From: Klebsormidium nitens
Taxonomy: Eukaryota; Streptophyta; Klebsormidiophyceae; Klebsormidiales; Klebsormidiaceae
Length of the DNA: 64,000 nt
Direction: 5' to 3'
Assembly (NCBI GenBank): GCA_000708835.1
Contig: DF236992.1
Coordinates: 1-64,000 of the forward strand
Below the pieces are notes generated by a model, which did no database searches, was not told the DNA's origin, and saw nothing but the letters and a program-made list of their open reading frames with translations. This document shows positions 47,093 to 60,140 of the stretch, piece after piece; position 1 is the first letter of the stretch, and each line of letters opens with the position of its first letter. The position numbers and the translations under genes are program-made.

Positions 47093-50000
47093 TCATAGCA
47101 ACGTGTCTTCCATCTGCCTTTCCTCTTCTTCTCGCAAACCCGCGCTGCCGTGACGAGCCCCCGTTACCGACGCGACTGTTTCAGCCGCCAGTCTGCTTGC
47201 TAATCGCACAATCGACGGCGAAGCGCCGCTCCTTTCTCTAGGGCTGACACTAGCCGAAACCGGATCGCTGTAACGCCGGGGACGAACCAAGCGCTCTCCG
47301 TTACTTTCAACGGGGCTCGTGTGCCGCCTCGATCGTTCTGCGGTGTCCAGATCCCCACCGCTTTTGACAACACGATCTGGATGGGTGATAAATCCTTCGT
47401 ACGAGGTCCGTAAGGGTTCCGGGGGCTGATTCCGGTGCAACAACGGCTCATCACCGGAACCACCGGAATTCTGCGAGACAAGTGGCTGCACGGTAAGAGC
47501 TCCCGCCTCCTCGGAACGTCTAGAGCTTCCCGCGGCGCCGACCAAACCCGCCTCGTTCGGATGTTCCGCTAAAGGACCCGACAGCCGTTTTCTACCACTA
47601 CTCCCTCCAGAACTCTCTTCTTCGAAACTCGTTCCCACCGCTTCAAAGTCCTTAACCTCGATACCCTGAGCTTTCTCCTCTTCCTGGTAAATGTCAGGGG
47701 CTTCCGATTCGGTCGCTCCGGGGGGGTGGATCGGCGGGCGTTTCGAGGGGGGGCTCAAGCGCGCGAGCTGTGCGAAGGTGGAAACTTCGGAGATGCCCAT
47801 CAGGCGCAGCTGGGCGGACTCGCCGGCCTCCTGAACCAGCGCCGCCTTCAGCGCCGCGAACTGCGGGGACTTGTAGAAGTCCTTCTCCAAGTTCTGCGAG
47901 GAGGAGGCGAGAACAGGGTCTAAGGACGGAAGCAAAGAGCCCTTCCTTCTGACATGTCGAAGTCTTTTTCCGCATACTGCAAAGGCGAGACGGAAAGCGA
48001 ATTGGTTGATGGAAGCAAAGAGAAGTCCTATTCCAAGTTGTGCAAACGCGAGGCTAGCACAAGTTCTATTGTCGGAAAGAAAGAGCCCGTGCTGATGGCT
48101 GCAGGTCAAGCATTAACTGCCCAGAGGTTGCAATGTCCAGTTCTGAATGAAGCCTGTCGTGGATGTTGTCTCTTGCTGTCTCACCCAAGGTCTGAAAGGC
48201 GGAAGACGTGTTGCAGGTAGCCCGAACAGTGACAGCTTTACTGCGGTCGCCTTAAGAAATATTGCATCGTTACTTTCTGCGCGCATCCAGGAACAATCAG
48301 AAAGCCTCTAAACATCTCAAGGGGACACACATCCCAATCAGGATGAGGTAAGACACACAACAGGCTCGCAAACTCCCCTCGCGAGCTTGTTCCCAGTGAA
48401 CGGGACTCACGCGACAAAAGGTCCGCAACGGAGGATTAAGGAAATTGATGTAGGAGGACCTTCCGCCGTTGGTAGGTGAGTGATTCGCGGCGTGTCCGTA
48501 AACATAGATACAGAAAGAGCGCCCGTTCCAAACAGACGGAAAGAATGCTGAACCGACCGCTCACACGAGGCTCCCAAGATCTCGTCCGCATTTTTCTGGC
48601 ACTTGCAAACCAAAAGCTCAAATTTTTGAGTCCAAAAAGGCGCCGCCTGCGCGAAAGATAGCGCCTTCAGGGTTCAAATATTCCCCTCCAACAGGACGAG
48701 ACCGCTATAGCCTACCGTCTGCATGATGCTCAGCGCCTCTCTCCGCGCTTCCCGGAAGAGGTCCTCCGCAGCCAGATCGTTGCGCCGCAGGATCTTGGCC
48801 CGCATGGCCGCCGAGATGTTGATCTGCAGGGGCGCCCCCGCGCGCACGTACTTCGCGATGACGTCATCCGCGGCGTAGATGCGCGCCTCTGGGGAGGCCA
48901 CGTGTCCCGCGTCTAGCCGCCGCTCGACGGCCTCGAAGAAATGGACGCACTCTCCCGCAAGGCGACTGCAGGGAATGCTCACAGATCTCAGGAATAAAGT
49001 TTTACCGAAGAGGGGTTTGAAGGGTTCGATGCACGGAACCATCAAAGAAGGGAGGTACGGAAACTGGGAGCTGGGAGCCGCCTAAGAGAACGGCAAAAAA
49101 ACCGAAACGCGCAGCCGCGTTCATAATCAATGACGGCAAATATAAGGCAGTCTCCAGGTCAGAAACAAGAAGCTCTCCAGGTCCAAAAGCAATGAGACGG
49201 GGCGAGAAAGGAGCATTCGTTTCGGTGCATCGAGACTGCATTGAAAAGCAGACTGCATTCTTTGACAATCTTTGAAGCCCACCAGAAGATGGGCTTTACC
49301 AGGCAAACAGAGCACGTGCCCACCTGTCGGCAAACTCTTTGAAGGCCTGCAGGAATCGCGGGAACCCGAGCAGTGTCTCCAGCCCCTCCGCCTCAAGCGC
49401 CTTCGCGGTGAGAATAGGCCCCATAGTCAGGGCGGTGTGGTCTCCTGCCGCCGCAAGTGGCGTATTTACACCGCCACCTGGCCGAAGGAGCCGCCGCACG
49501 GGGGCTTGGACGGGGACCCAGGAGAAGAGCAGGGCGGCCACGTCGGCCTGCGCACGTCAGATGGTGACGTATCAGCGATGACGTGTGAAACGATGAGGGC
49601 AGCGAAAGATGGCCCGATCAGGCAAGCTAACATGCATACGGGAGGGAATTTGATGAAACACGATGAAGGTCGGGTAGTGGTCAAAAGTCGAAAAACGAAG
49701 GGAGCAGTAAAACAATTTACCGCTTAAGAAGTGGAAGATGTCTAGAGACAGGGGAAGATAGCAGCGCCTAGGAGAATATAAAGGAGAAGGACAAGAAAGG
49801 AAGGAAATGAAGGGTTTGCAAATCAAGAAACAAGAAGAAAGGGTACTAAAACGGTGTGGAGCGGAAATAGAGAGGAGGAAATACGGCGAGCTTACAGCGA
49901 CAATGAGAGTGAAGCGCACTGCGACCTGCAGCTGCCGCGCCGAATCGCCGGCGATGCGCTTTGCGGTCCACAGGATCAGCCAGATGCCTGCAGAGGGAAT

Positions 50001-53000
50001 TGCGCTGAGCTTTTGAGTTGCTATGAGTCCACATGAAGATACACTCACTGTAACTCGAGAATGATTTCGTGTAAAACTTTTCGTTTCTCTCGCAATGTGT
50101 CTTTTGAAACCCAAAATGAGGTCTATTCTGGAAATAGTAACATGGTTCTCAGGTCAACTGGTTGACTGTATCAATCGTTCTGACAATTTGAAAATATATA
50201 CATGTTCGTCTAGGCAAGCTGCCCGACGCTAAGTGGGTGGTGCGCCGCCCTCGCGCAAGGGTTTGCAGCGCAACCCACCGAAGTGTTTGCGAAAAGCGTC
50301 GCTTTTTTGGACGCTCGGCTGCAGTTCAAAGCTGCCTCTGATGAGCTTCTTCCTCCCGATTCTTTGTGACGAAACGACCAAACGCAGATGATGGGTCTTG
50401 GGTCCTGGATTTGAGTCGCTTGTCCTTGTTTCAAAACTTTGGAAAATCGGAAAGCAAAGGAACAGCGGGCAAGCGACCGTAAGGATCACAAACCCCTGTA
50501 CACCTTAGGACTCTGTGAGGTCAGAACCGGAGACACCCACCAGCGAAGCACACAATCACGGCCGCCGTTCGCTTCTGGTCTCGGTACTCGTTGAACATGA
50601 AGTGGATCCCCCGCACCGACAACGTGGCGCCCAGAAACAGCAACACGTAGACCCCGTGGATTGCCGCCAGCACAACGTACCACCCCAGCGGCGCGGTGCA
50701 GCGGCCGGACTCGTTATCCAGTGCGCCGCCCAACTCGAAGGCTGCGGCGAATTGGGCGAATATGAAAAGAGGCTCAGATCGCTTCAAAGCTGACTCAGTC
50801 CCGTGCCATCCATAAGAAGGGGGACTTCCAATCGAAGCTGGTCAGGACACCGAGATTGAGTCTACGAGCGCATGCGTCTGGGGAATGGGCTTCCGAAATC
50901 GGATTGAGGAACATTTCGAACGATATCAATTGGAGTTTTAGTAGCGGATTTGGAAGAGCCAGAAATAATCGCATCTGGTCCGACTTTGCGGTAGAATACG
51001 AGTGCCCGACTTCGGTAAAAGTTGTTTTCTCAGAAGGATCAGGTGACAAATGAATTCCGTTCAGGAGATTTAGCATGGATCCTCCGCTATCTATGGATCC
51101 TGAAGCATGTAGAACCCAGGGACTCGCAAGAACGTTGGGCGTCCTACCGAGGGCGATCGCCAGCCAGGGGAGGAGTAGAAGCGTAACGACCCAGAACGGC
51201 GATAGCGGCGGATAGTGCTTCCTGCGGTTTTGAAGGATGGGGTCAGACAACCTGAAACCTCACAACAACGTCCTTTGAGGAAGGACACCGCGATGCTAGC
51301 TCCCAGAAAGACGGAACGTGATACCTTTCAGAGGTCGAGACGATAAGACCCACGTGGCGAGTGTAGAGAGCGAAGCAGAAACCCTAATCCTGAAGAGGAA
51401 CGAAGGAAAAGGAAACGACAAGCTCAAAGCGAGAAAGGGGGGCCTCACCGGACGAACACAAAGTAGAGCCGGAACCCCCGTGCCACGTGGCAGCTGATCC
51501 ACAGCCCGAAGCCGAGCAGTCCCCCCAGCCAGACTGCGCAAAAAGGCGCCGAGTCAGCACGAGAACCAAAGAGTTTGCGCTGGCTGTGGGCAACTATCAG
51601 TCCCTTCGGCTCGGTCGGCCCTTCTCCTAAAGATCTCCACGTCTCGATTGGCTTTCAACCAGTGTGAGATAACTTGTCTATTAGGAGCAGGGATTTCATT
51701 GTTTGAACAGAGGATGCATTGTAGCGTCGTCAGCCAACGTCATTATTGCCAGCATAGACCGCTACGCAGTTTAAGATAGGACTGTCAACAGATGCGGCCT
51801 TTATGCTGACAATTATGCCAAAGGCAGTACGATGCTACAGTCACTGGGACTGTGTAGCCGCCGTGCGAAAGTGTACGAGTTGAAATCCGGAAGATTCGGT
51901 TAGGGAAGTAGGAAGTTATAGGTCTCTTTGCCCACGTCTCGTTCACAAAATCTTCAGATCACTCCTTCTTTTGATTTAAATCCACCATTTCTTGTTTCTG
52001 CCTGGTCAGTCAGCTAACAGGGACGCAGGCGGGGCAAATAATAAAAGAGACGACAAAACGAAAACGAAGTCTAGGGAAGGAAAAGAATGTACGGAAGGAA
52101 TCAACGACCATGAGGAAAAACGTAACACCCACCTTTCCAGAGCGAGCAAGAGTCCCAAAAGCTGCCTCCAGGGACTTTGAACAGCCCCTGCGAGACCTGG
52201 ACGGCAGAAGCACAGCCCTGAGAATCTGTGCACGAAACACTCCCCATCGTGCGGCCCCACTCTCGGGAGCATTTAAATTCAACATTGCTTTGGTGGGCTG
52301 CGCAGAGTGCGAGCCAAAAATTAGAAGATTCGCTAGGGCTGAGTACCATTTGGCGCTTGGATAAACGACAGGAAAGGTGATGGAAACCAACAGAAAATAT
52401 ATGCCATGGGTGAACCAAATGAAATTTGTGGCACAAGAAGAAACTGCCCAAAGTCCCGTGCAGGCTTGTTCTTCGGACACCAGATCCGGACTTGAGGGGC
52501 AGGGGTTGAGCAGTGGGAAAAACCTACCACCATTGCGATCAGCCAGCACACACTGCTGGCCGCCCCCACCGTCACAAGAGGCACATGCTTTGCCCGCAGC
52601 GGAGGAAAGTGGCGGTGGTAGAAGACAAAGGCAGAGGTCACGAGCAGCCTGCAAGAGAGGGCTGCAGAATCTTGGGATCTGATGGGCATATTTAAACATT
52701 GGAAAGCTGGTGTTCTTGAGCCCGGTGTGTCTTTAAGATTGGGAGTCCGACACTTGCAAATCTGGCCTGCCGCTTAATACCTCAGTGTCTGTGTCTTGAG
52801 AGTTGGGTCTGTGGTTTGGCATGTGAGAGAGTTCTCAAACTCACAGGACACATAACCAATTTTTCCGGTGCTGAAATTTTCATGGATCAGAAGCTCTGGC
52901 TGAAGAGCAAGAAAAGCCAATCCAAACGAGGGAACACATTCTTTGAGGCGCGAGACTGGCTGGCACGGAGCCAACTTGGGGCCTGAAAGAATTGGCCACA

Positions 53001-53253
53001 AATCCGGAATAAGTTGATGCTTTTTCCCCGCAGGAGTGTTGCTTTGCAGTTGGGTTTTCTGGTGCATCAGATCTCCATATCTTAGAGCCTGTGATAAGAA
53101 CAAAGTTCTCGAGCTTTCTTCTTTGTTGCTGGGTTTTGTAGAGAACACCGGGTGGTGGGGGAAGACTGCTTACCACAGGCAAGTTACCCCAGTCAAGACG
53201 ACTGCAATGTAGTCAGTTGGGCACCCCCCTGCAGCATAGCAGGCGCGGCCCAT
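47093..53253 (-). CDS. RGS1: Seven-transmembrane RGS protein (AtRGS1-like)
   Basis: Ten exons join in phase to 660 aa: 53174-53253, 52528-52648, 52133-52187, 51449-51533, 51148-51221, 50541-50741, 49896-49987, 49324-49547, 48716-48965, 47093-47893. The N-terminus (GGCPTDYIAVVL) and seven hydrophobic segments follow the order of Arabidopsis RGS1, including SLWKVWLGGLLGFGLWISC, SPFWVVTLLLLPWLAIAL and GIWLILWTAKRIAGDSARQLQVAVRF. The RGS domain runs from about 287 to 410 (LETLLGFPRFLQAFKEFADS, AGECVHFFEAVE, GAPLQINISAAMRAKILR, DLFREARREALSIMQTNLEKDFYKS). Plant 7TM-RGS proteins speed GTP hydrolysis by the self-activating G-alpha subunit at the plasma membrane and are removed by endocytosis after C-terminal phosphorylation. 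The C-terminal tail here is long (about 250 aa) and rich in Ser, Glu and Arg. All ten junctions keep phase. Confidence 0.9.
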
Positions 53254-55252
53254 TCCCCCCTTTTCGGCCATAGCAGCAAATTGTGAGCGTCGGGTTCAGA
53301 AACGTGCTATGGGCTGGTCCTCCATGGAACTGCGCAAGGAAGGGATCCCCTTGAATCCATCGCGGACAAAGGTGTTGGGCTGGCGGGGCTGACAATGTCT
53401 GCCTGGTTCAGATGCGTGTGCAAACCTGAGGTCGCTTCTGAGCTAAGCTGGGTGAACCTCCTCTGCCAAAAGATGAGCTCCGTAAAGTCGGTTTTAATGA
53501 CCTGCGACGGAGTCACTGAAGTTTGACTGCGCACCCTTCAGAAAACCCCATGCTCAGATTCTTCTCCGAAAACTGCCAATGCTATGCACAACCGTCGTCC
53601 CCAAAGTCTCATGTCATATGAAGCACTGCCATCCTTGAAGTGTCTTCAATACAATACAAGAGCGAATGCAATAATGCAGCGTTGCTGTGATTGCGGTGAT
53701 GCATTTGAATTCTCGGAAGGTTTGCCAGCTCACCCTAGCAAACCTTCATTTCTTTGGAGCGCCTCTTATCCCGTAAAACTCCTTTACAACTTCCATAAAC
53801 AGGACTGTATAAACTTATCGTCCAGACGAGCGGACTAAACATCCATAAGGGGTCCCTGACCCTTGACAAAGAAACCCATGCTTTTATGGCCTCCAGAGTA
53901 CTCTGACATGTATGTGAGGAACGCACCAAGCTGCGCAATCTTCGTCGCATCAGCCAGAATGCAGTGCACATGCTGTCAGACGCGCTCTTCCATCTGCCCA
54001 GAAGTCGCCTGTTCCCAACAGCTACAGAAGTTTGAAAGAAGAAGCTGCAGCCTGTATAGGGCTTGCTACAGGTGCACGCACAGCTGTGGTCCGCAAGGGC
54101 TCCCTGCAAGCAAGTGTCCTCACTCTGGATTTGTTGTCTTCAAGTTCTGACATTGGCTTCCGCTGGTCACTGGAACGTCTGGTCAAAGATTCGTGCCAGC
54201 TGTCAGCATTTCGTTGGTCAACGGACATCGCTTGTAAATGATCAAGTCTGGGGGGATCCCCGGCAAGTGCCTGCAACTCATGTAAATCGAAAGCCAACGG
54301 ACTGCATGCAACGTGATCCCGGCCATCAACACAGCTTCATACTTCATTGTTGGCACGGCAGCTTTGCAAATCTGCAACGTTCAATGAATTGTGTGCTGTT
54401 TCCAAAATACGCTTATGATTTTTAGTTCACGCACCGAGCGGCTGGGGGGATTTAATGAGGGTTATCGCGACAAGCTAGGAATCAGAATTAAGCGCTTCGT
54501 CAACGACCACCGCGTCTGCATACATGTTCAGCTCCGTTTTTCAACCTAAGGGACGATGAAATTGGCGAGAAGGATTTACATGTTGATACAATGAGACGTC
54601 ACTGATCGAGTACAATATTGCAGCTCGTTGGTGACATGTGAACTTAGACGATTGAGCTCGATTTGTTGCAAGCATGATATCAGCATAGAAGTCAAGAACT
54701 ACCACCACCTATCATTGAGCCACCGTGGTGGCGTGTGATGTCGGACCGACTCCAATATGAGTTTTGGGGAGGCAGATCATCGAGCTGCTACGGCCACCAC
54801 CTGAGTTTTTGATCAAAAGCTCGGCAGGCTCGACTGCAATGACCGCCCCACCCTTTGGAATAGGTACATGCATGTCGGGCAACCAGTTTCATGAGCTGTT
54901 CAAGATGTAAGATGCGATCATGTGAAGGGCTACAAGCAGCTAAGCACCGCATGCCTTGAGTGTATAATCAACTAAAACGTCGTTGACGGACAAGGACTAA
55001 TGTACATGCTGTATATCTAACCCTGCTTCTTTTGTTGAGTTGCTGTCGATGCATTCCAATGTGCAGTCCTGGCCCCTAAGCTAGTAAGCAGACTTCGTCC
55101 ACCATCTAGTTGCATCAAGGGTCACAGTAAAGAAATTCTTTTGTACATTTGGCCTCGGCCCAGTTTCAGTGTCTCCAGAGTGATAGTCTACCAGCTGCTG
55201 CCGTTGGCACTATATGTCAATCGACGTCCCTCCTCAAAGGCATCTATCCGCG
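53254..55252. other. Intergenic sequence, no recognisable gene
   Basis: The right-hand end (53254 onward) should hold the 5' UTR and promoter of the RGS gene. Short overlapping ORFs near 53735-54300 on the minus strand resemble no family I can name. Confidence 0.35.
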
Positions 55253-58200
55253 TCATGCTACAACCGTCGTCCAAGTCCTGATCTCTCCCTTAGTCCGCCC
55301 CATCGTTTTGACCGCTTTCCACTCCGGTTCATCCTTCGTAGGCATCGGATTGTACACTTCCACCGAGCCGACATCCTTCCGCCTCCGCCGTTTCCCCGGC
55401 AACCCTGCTTTCACTTTCCCGCCAAACACATAGAGCCGCCCGTTGAGGCCGGCCATCCCGAACTTGTAGCGGCTGCAGTTTTGGGTCGGGGGCGCCGACG
55501 CTTTCCGCTTCCGGATGAAGTCCTTGTTCACACTCCCTGCTGGCATGGCGGTGTCGAGGTCGATCCAGTCAATGCGCGCGTGGCGACCATCATCCCCGGG
55601 GGCGTGCCGCGCCCCGTAAAGCTCCCCCCCGACGTTGGCCACCATGTAGGGGCTCTCGGACTCAGCATCAGCGTTTGCTAGAAAAGTCCAGGTGCTCCTG
55701 ATAAGAGAAGGTTGAAAGTCTAAGGTGACATCTACGGAAGCGCACTCTAGGTTTTGCACCTTGCAAGACCTCAGTCCAGTTTATAATACTTCAGAAGATT
55801 ACTGCCCGCCATTGACTACACAGTATTCTCGAACCCAGGCAGCGTAAGTTGGATCACGGGCAATGCGCTGTAAAACGCCTCAGCACAAACCTCATTCGTA
55901 GTTTTTGCAAGTCTAAAAGCAAAGGCTCAAGTCTCCAACGGACGCTTTCGTTGCAAAGAAGATCCGGCTAATGCACCTTTAGATCGGCTGGGGGCTGCGA
56001 AGAGCCCAAAAGTATTCAGGAGCTCGATTTCCGTAACCTAAGAACTTAAAATGACAAGATCAGGGTTGTGGATCGAGGCACCCCTCTCGTTCACCTTGCT
56101 AATGCATTGCATGACTTATTTCCCTTGGGTGCGAAAAGTAATAAATCCTTTTTTGGACCTGTACAAGACATGAAGCCTTTTCCGCCTCAGAAAAACAAGT
56201 CTCAGGAAAGGCATGCAGCACGAAAACAAAACACACAGCTCAAATGAAGTCTGCATCATCGCTTACGCTTCTGGGTCGAAGATGGCATGTCCCGGCTCCA
56301 CCAGGAACCGGTCACGTATCCACAGCCCCTGCAGGTGGCGGTTGCCCATCGTGCCAAAGTGGCGGTCCACGAGGCTCGGGAGGGGCACCCACGTGTCATC
56401 CTCTGGATGGTACACCTCGCCGTCACGTGAGTAGTACGACATCGAGCCCCCGGCCACCCAGATGCGGGCGCCGTCGGTGCAGCAAGCAAAATCGGCACGG
56501 GGGATGCTCATGTTGTTCGCTCGGCTCCACCTGAAGGGTTTGGGGGGGTCAAGGAGATTGTGAGAGGGTTATGGCGGCGTATCTAGCGGGTTGGGAGTCT
56601 GGTAAGAGGATGCGAAGGGACACGAAAGAGGGGAGAGGTGAGCTCAAAGAGAGGCCTTGCTTCTTGCTGGAAAGCTTGGGAGGGGGCTCAGATACAGAGC
56701 CAGTCAATACGTGTGAAGGAGCCTCTTGGAACAATCAATCATACGCTTCTGATCTACCCTTTTGTTTGTTTACCCGTGGCCATTATGTGGCTGATTTTCG
56801 AGACTGTCCTTGCCATGTCAGTCCAGAAGTCCTTCCCTGGTACTGTTACCTTGGGGGAACCGTCCCTCACTAGTGAGAACCCTCGGAGTTTCTCTGGGCA
56901 GCGATTGTCGCCCAAAACAGACTTCAACAAGACCTCAGACTTTATCAGTATGGGCCACAGATAGGACCACCCCACAAACTGCGTGCTTCTCTGCTTGACG
57001 AACTATGACCACTCAATGATCAAAAAATTTACAAGAGCAGCAGGTTAAAACTGTTCATATTAATTTCCAAAGTACACTCAGCAGAGATCATTAAATTAGG
57101 TAGCTCAGGGTGGTGATAAGCACCTTGTGATTCCAAATCACCTTTGAGGGGCCTGGTCAACAGGCATTCTCTCGCATTGTCCGAGAAGCAATCCAGGCGT
57201 GACTCTGGGCCCCTTGCAATATTGTGTGCTTAATGGGTAAACCAGAACGGATTTAACCCATGTATATCCTGTCACCTGCAAAGGGGCAGTTTCTCAAAAA
57301 TTAAAACGCACATTTCAGGTTGCTGGCGCCAGACTCACTTTCCTCGCTCCAGGTCGTATACGTACACGTCTCTCCTGACACTTCCTGCCAGCTGCCCCCC
57401 CAGAAAGTACAGCTTGGAGCCAACCCCGACGCATCGATGCCTGACCGTCTTCTTCAGAGCCTCTGCCTCCCACTCCATGTAACTCCAGTTGCCTTCCTTG
57501 GGGTTGAAGAGTTCCCAGCCTTGCCCCTCTGCAGACATGTCCAGCATGCTTTTAGTCTGGGGTGATTGCATAGACGTGTCAGGATCTTTGGAAGGAATGG
57601 GTGGCGTGGCAGAAGTGTCGCAAAAGACTCTCTGACTTCCTGAAAAACATGCTGGCCAAACCGGAACCATGTGAAGGCCTCAATCTGCAAGCGCAGAGGA
57701 ACTGCACTCCAACATTCCCAAAGATTCTTCAAGGACTGTCTTCTGAAGGTAAGAATGACTTCCAGTAAGCTAGGGTGTTGAATGTAGTTATGGGCGTCTG
57801 TGCAAAGACCTAGAGGGGCACTTGCGTCGGTGAAGGCTTGGGACAGCAACATGTAGAACACATGTTTTCTATGAAAGGACTGTTGAATGGCGGCGGAGAC
57901 AAAAAGTACTTATACGAGCTTGATGTCTGAAACGTTCTTGTAGCATCTAGACGTTGTATGTCCAGTTTAATAAGTTGCAACACAAACCCTCCCCTGAAGG
58001 GGTGGTACCAAAAGGTTTTTTTCGCGAGCACACAAGCATAATTTACCACCACATTCCTTTGACGAAAAGTTTCAAGATATGACCAGGAGCGAGCCTCACT
58101 TACCATGCGTGACACAGAGCATCTCTGTAGTAAGTCCCTGCTCCTTTCGCAATCGAAAGAGTTCTCCTGCATACAGATGGATCAACATTCAAATAGAGCT

Positions 58201-58916
58201 GAAGTGCTTACATTGCACTAATCCGCGCAAGTGATGGGTGCATGCCAGCACATTGGCAAACACAGAACCATGAAGTAAGCTGCAGGTTCCGGCTGGCATA
58301 GTGGGAAAGCTCTTCCGCCTTTTATATGGTGGTATGAAGTGCTTTCAGAAATCGAGGAAGAAGGACTTCTCTTTGTTTAAAGGAATTCAAGAAGGGCAAG
58401 CAGCAATATGCAAAAGCAACGTTTGACTATATTGACCAAGACTTTCAGGCCGAAACAACTGATCATTCATTGTGCAATTGCGCTACAAGAGATGTGTGCA
58501 GACTAATACCGATATTATATGAAGACTTTGCCCTATCACAATCACAACAATCAATTGCTGAAAGACCATACATATATTAACCGGATTCGTTGATGCAAAA
58601 GTTGCCGGCTCTCACCTTCTTCAATCAGCGACCTCCAACCCCTTGATACTTTCTTCATTTGCGCATAGCTGGCAGGATTTGCTCTTGGAAGTATCCACTG
58701 CCGCACGAGATCATCAGGGAGTCCTTTTATCAGCTCCTGCGGTCCGCTGGCCACTGCATTCTTTGAACAACCCTCGTCCACCACCATGTTCCCGTCTGAT
58801 ACAGAATCAAACAAACCATCCCCAAGAAGCTCCAGAAAGCTGTCTTTCAAACCTTCAGCCTGGGAAGAACCCTGACCTGGACGGCCAGCTGCGGCTCTGT
58901 TTCGTCTCTTCCCCAT
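55253..58916 (-). CDS. Kelch-repeat F-box protein
   Basis: Five exons join in phase to 420 aa: 58616-58916, 58104-58166, 57339-57528, 56267-56530 and 55253-55697. The first ATG of the open frame (58916) gives MGKRRNR. An F-box lies at about 61-100 (ELIKGLPDDLVRQWILPRANP, then KVSRGWRSLIEE), followed by the usual LFRLRKEQGL linker. The C-terminal half has kelch blades with paired Gly and spaced Tyr/Trp: KLYFLGGQLAG, RIWVAGGSMSYYSRDGEVY, RLYVFGGKVKAG. Such proteins bind SKP1 through the F-box and present substrates held by the kelch propeller to an SCF ubiquitin ligase. The substrate is unknown. Only about four blades are clear, so the propeller may be completed by divergent repeats. Residue clusters of Arg/Lys (GKRRRRKD) near the C-terminus are unusual for the family. 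Confidence 0.87.
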
Positions 58917-59768
58917 GACTCTGAGGGAAGCTGATCTCACACGAGGAGGAAGGACGGCGCGCACCAAACCGAACCTGCTGCTGGTGCAAGGTTGGTGCAA
59001 GGTTGATCAGTTTCTTGTACTTAGAACACGATGATGTCATTATGACAGTCATTCCGACTCATAGGTAGCTGACTGAAAGCCAGAAGGAAGTTCTTCGCCG
59101 TGGATGGAGACCTTGAGCACATCGGACGGCTGAACGGTTTCTCAGGCGACATTTTCTTGTCTTTCGGATCGGCATCGGGCGGTCACGAAGAAGACAAGTT
59201 TCAGTTGGTTTAGATTTGGGCAGATCGACGGCTCACAATCGTCAGGATGGATGCAGGTGGCGTAGGAAGAACTTAGCCATTGGGAGTTGATCATAATAGT
59301 CATTGAAGTCGTCTTCCTATACTTACCCGTTCAAGAGATCTCCCCACACCAGGGACTCGTTGTTTGAACCCCCGCTTTTGGCGGCAGTTCATGGCAGTTC
59401 AGCCTTGCATGCCCATTCTGCAGAATCAGGATCCAGCTTGAAGTTGAAGTTGGAGCGCCTCTTCGAAGTTTTGAGAGCTTTGAGCAGGGAAAGGAGGTAC
59501 CTGTTGCGGAGCTTCCTGTTCGCCAAGGAAGACCAGCTTAGGTTGCGGCTGTCACAGAGAAAGGAGCAGGAGGCGGCTTGCTCGGGGTACATTCTGCACG
59601 CGGCAAAGTGGAACACTCCGCAGAGTTAGCTGTTTGCCCCGCGCGCTCCTGGCAACCATTCCTATCACAGGGAAACGATTTTAGCTAGTGGTAAACACAG
59701 GAAGACTTCTTCCCTTTTTGGTAAACTCTGAAAGAAGCTGCTTCTAGCAAAGTCCGGTAATTTTTAAT
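58917..59768. other. Divergent spacer with a possible unassigned exon
   Basis: The left part holds the 5' region of the kelch F-box gene. On the plus strand an open frame at 59303-59629 encodes a helical, charged stretch (LKLERLFEVLRALSRERRYLLRSF) but has no ATG start, so it could be an exon of an unresolved gene or chance. Confidence 0.3.
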
Positions 59769-60140
59769 ATGGACATTGATCAGCAGCCTTCGGCGGTTTG
59801 TCTGTCAACGCACCAGGGGCAGGTCCACCGATGCACCTACAACTGCTCCATCACACACGTTCTGGGGAACCTGTACCAGTGCAAGGACAGCGGAGCGACG
59901 CACGTGTGCGACTTCAATTGCGACCAGAGGATCGTGTATGACAGCCACAGCAGCATCTGCAGAGCCAGCAGGAAGATCCTGCCGCTCAGCTCTGCAGATG
60001 TGGTGAGGGGCGTCCGGCGGGGTCGGTGTGAGGAGGACGGGGGAACACTACGGTCAAAGAGGAGCAGGGACCTGGGGGGGTGCATTCCGCACCTGGTTCT
60101 TGGGGGGGGTGAGATGTCACATATGGACCTAGACAGCTGA
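59769..60140 (+). CDS. Small Cys-rich protein, possible zinc-binding fold
   Basis: A single ATG-to-stop frame of 123 aa. Residues about 21-60 carry paired Cys and His (HRCTYNC, LYQCKDSGATHVCDFNC, SSICRAS), which suggest a metal-binding fold, followed by LPLSSADVVRGVRRG and a basic then acidic tail. I have a general impression of similar Cys-rich proteins of unknown function in land plants, but cannot name the family with confidence. No intron is needed. The spacing to neighbours gives no hint of function. Confidence 0.55.
   Translation: MDIDQQPSAVCLSTHQGQVHRCTYNCSITHVLGNLYQCKDSGATHVCDFNCDQRIVYDSHSSICRASRKILPLSSADVVRGVRRGRCEEDGGTLRSKRSRDLGGCIPHLVLGGGEMSHMDLDS

Noticed and set aside
53735-54300. 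Overlapping minus-strand ORFs that might be a decayed transposon nuclease
   Set aside because: No catalytic motif could be traced across frames; the resemblance is too weak.
59303-59629. Helical 108-codon plus-strand frame
   Set aside because: No ATG start and no partner exon found, so it is mentioned only as a possible exon.
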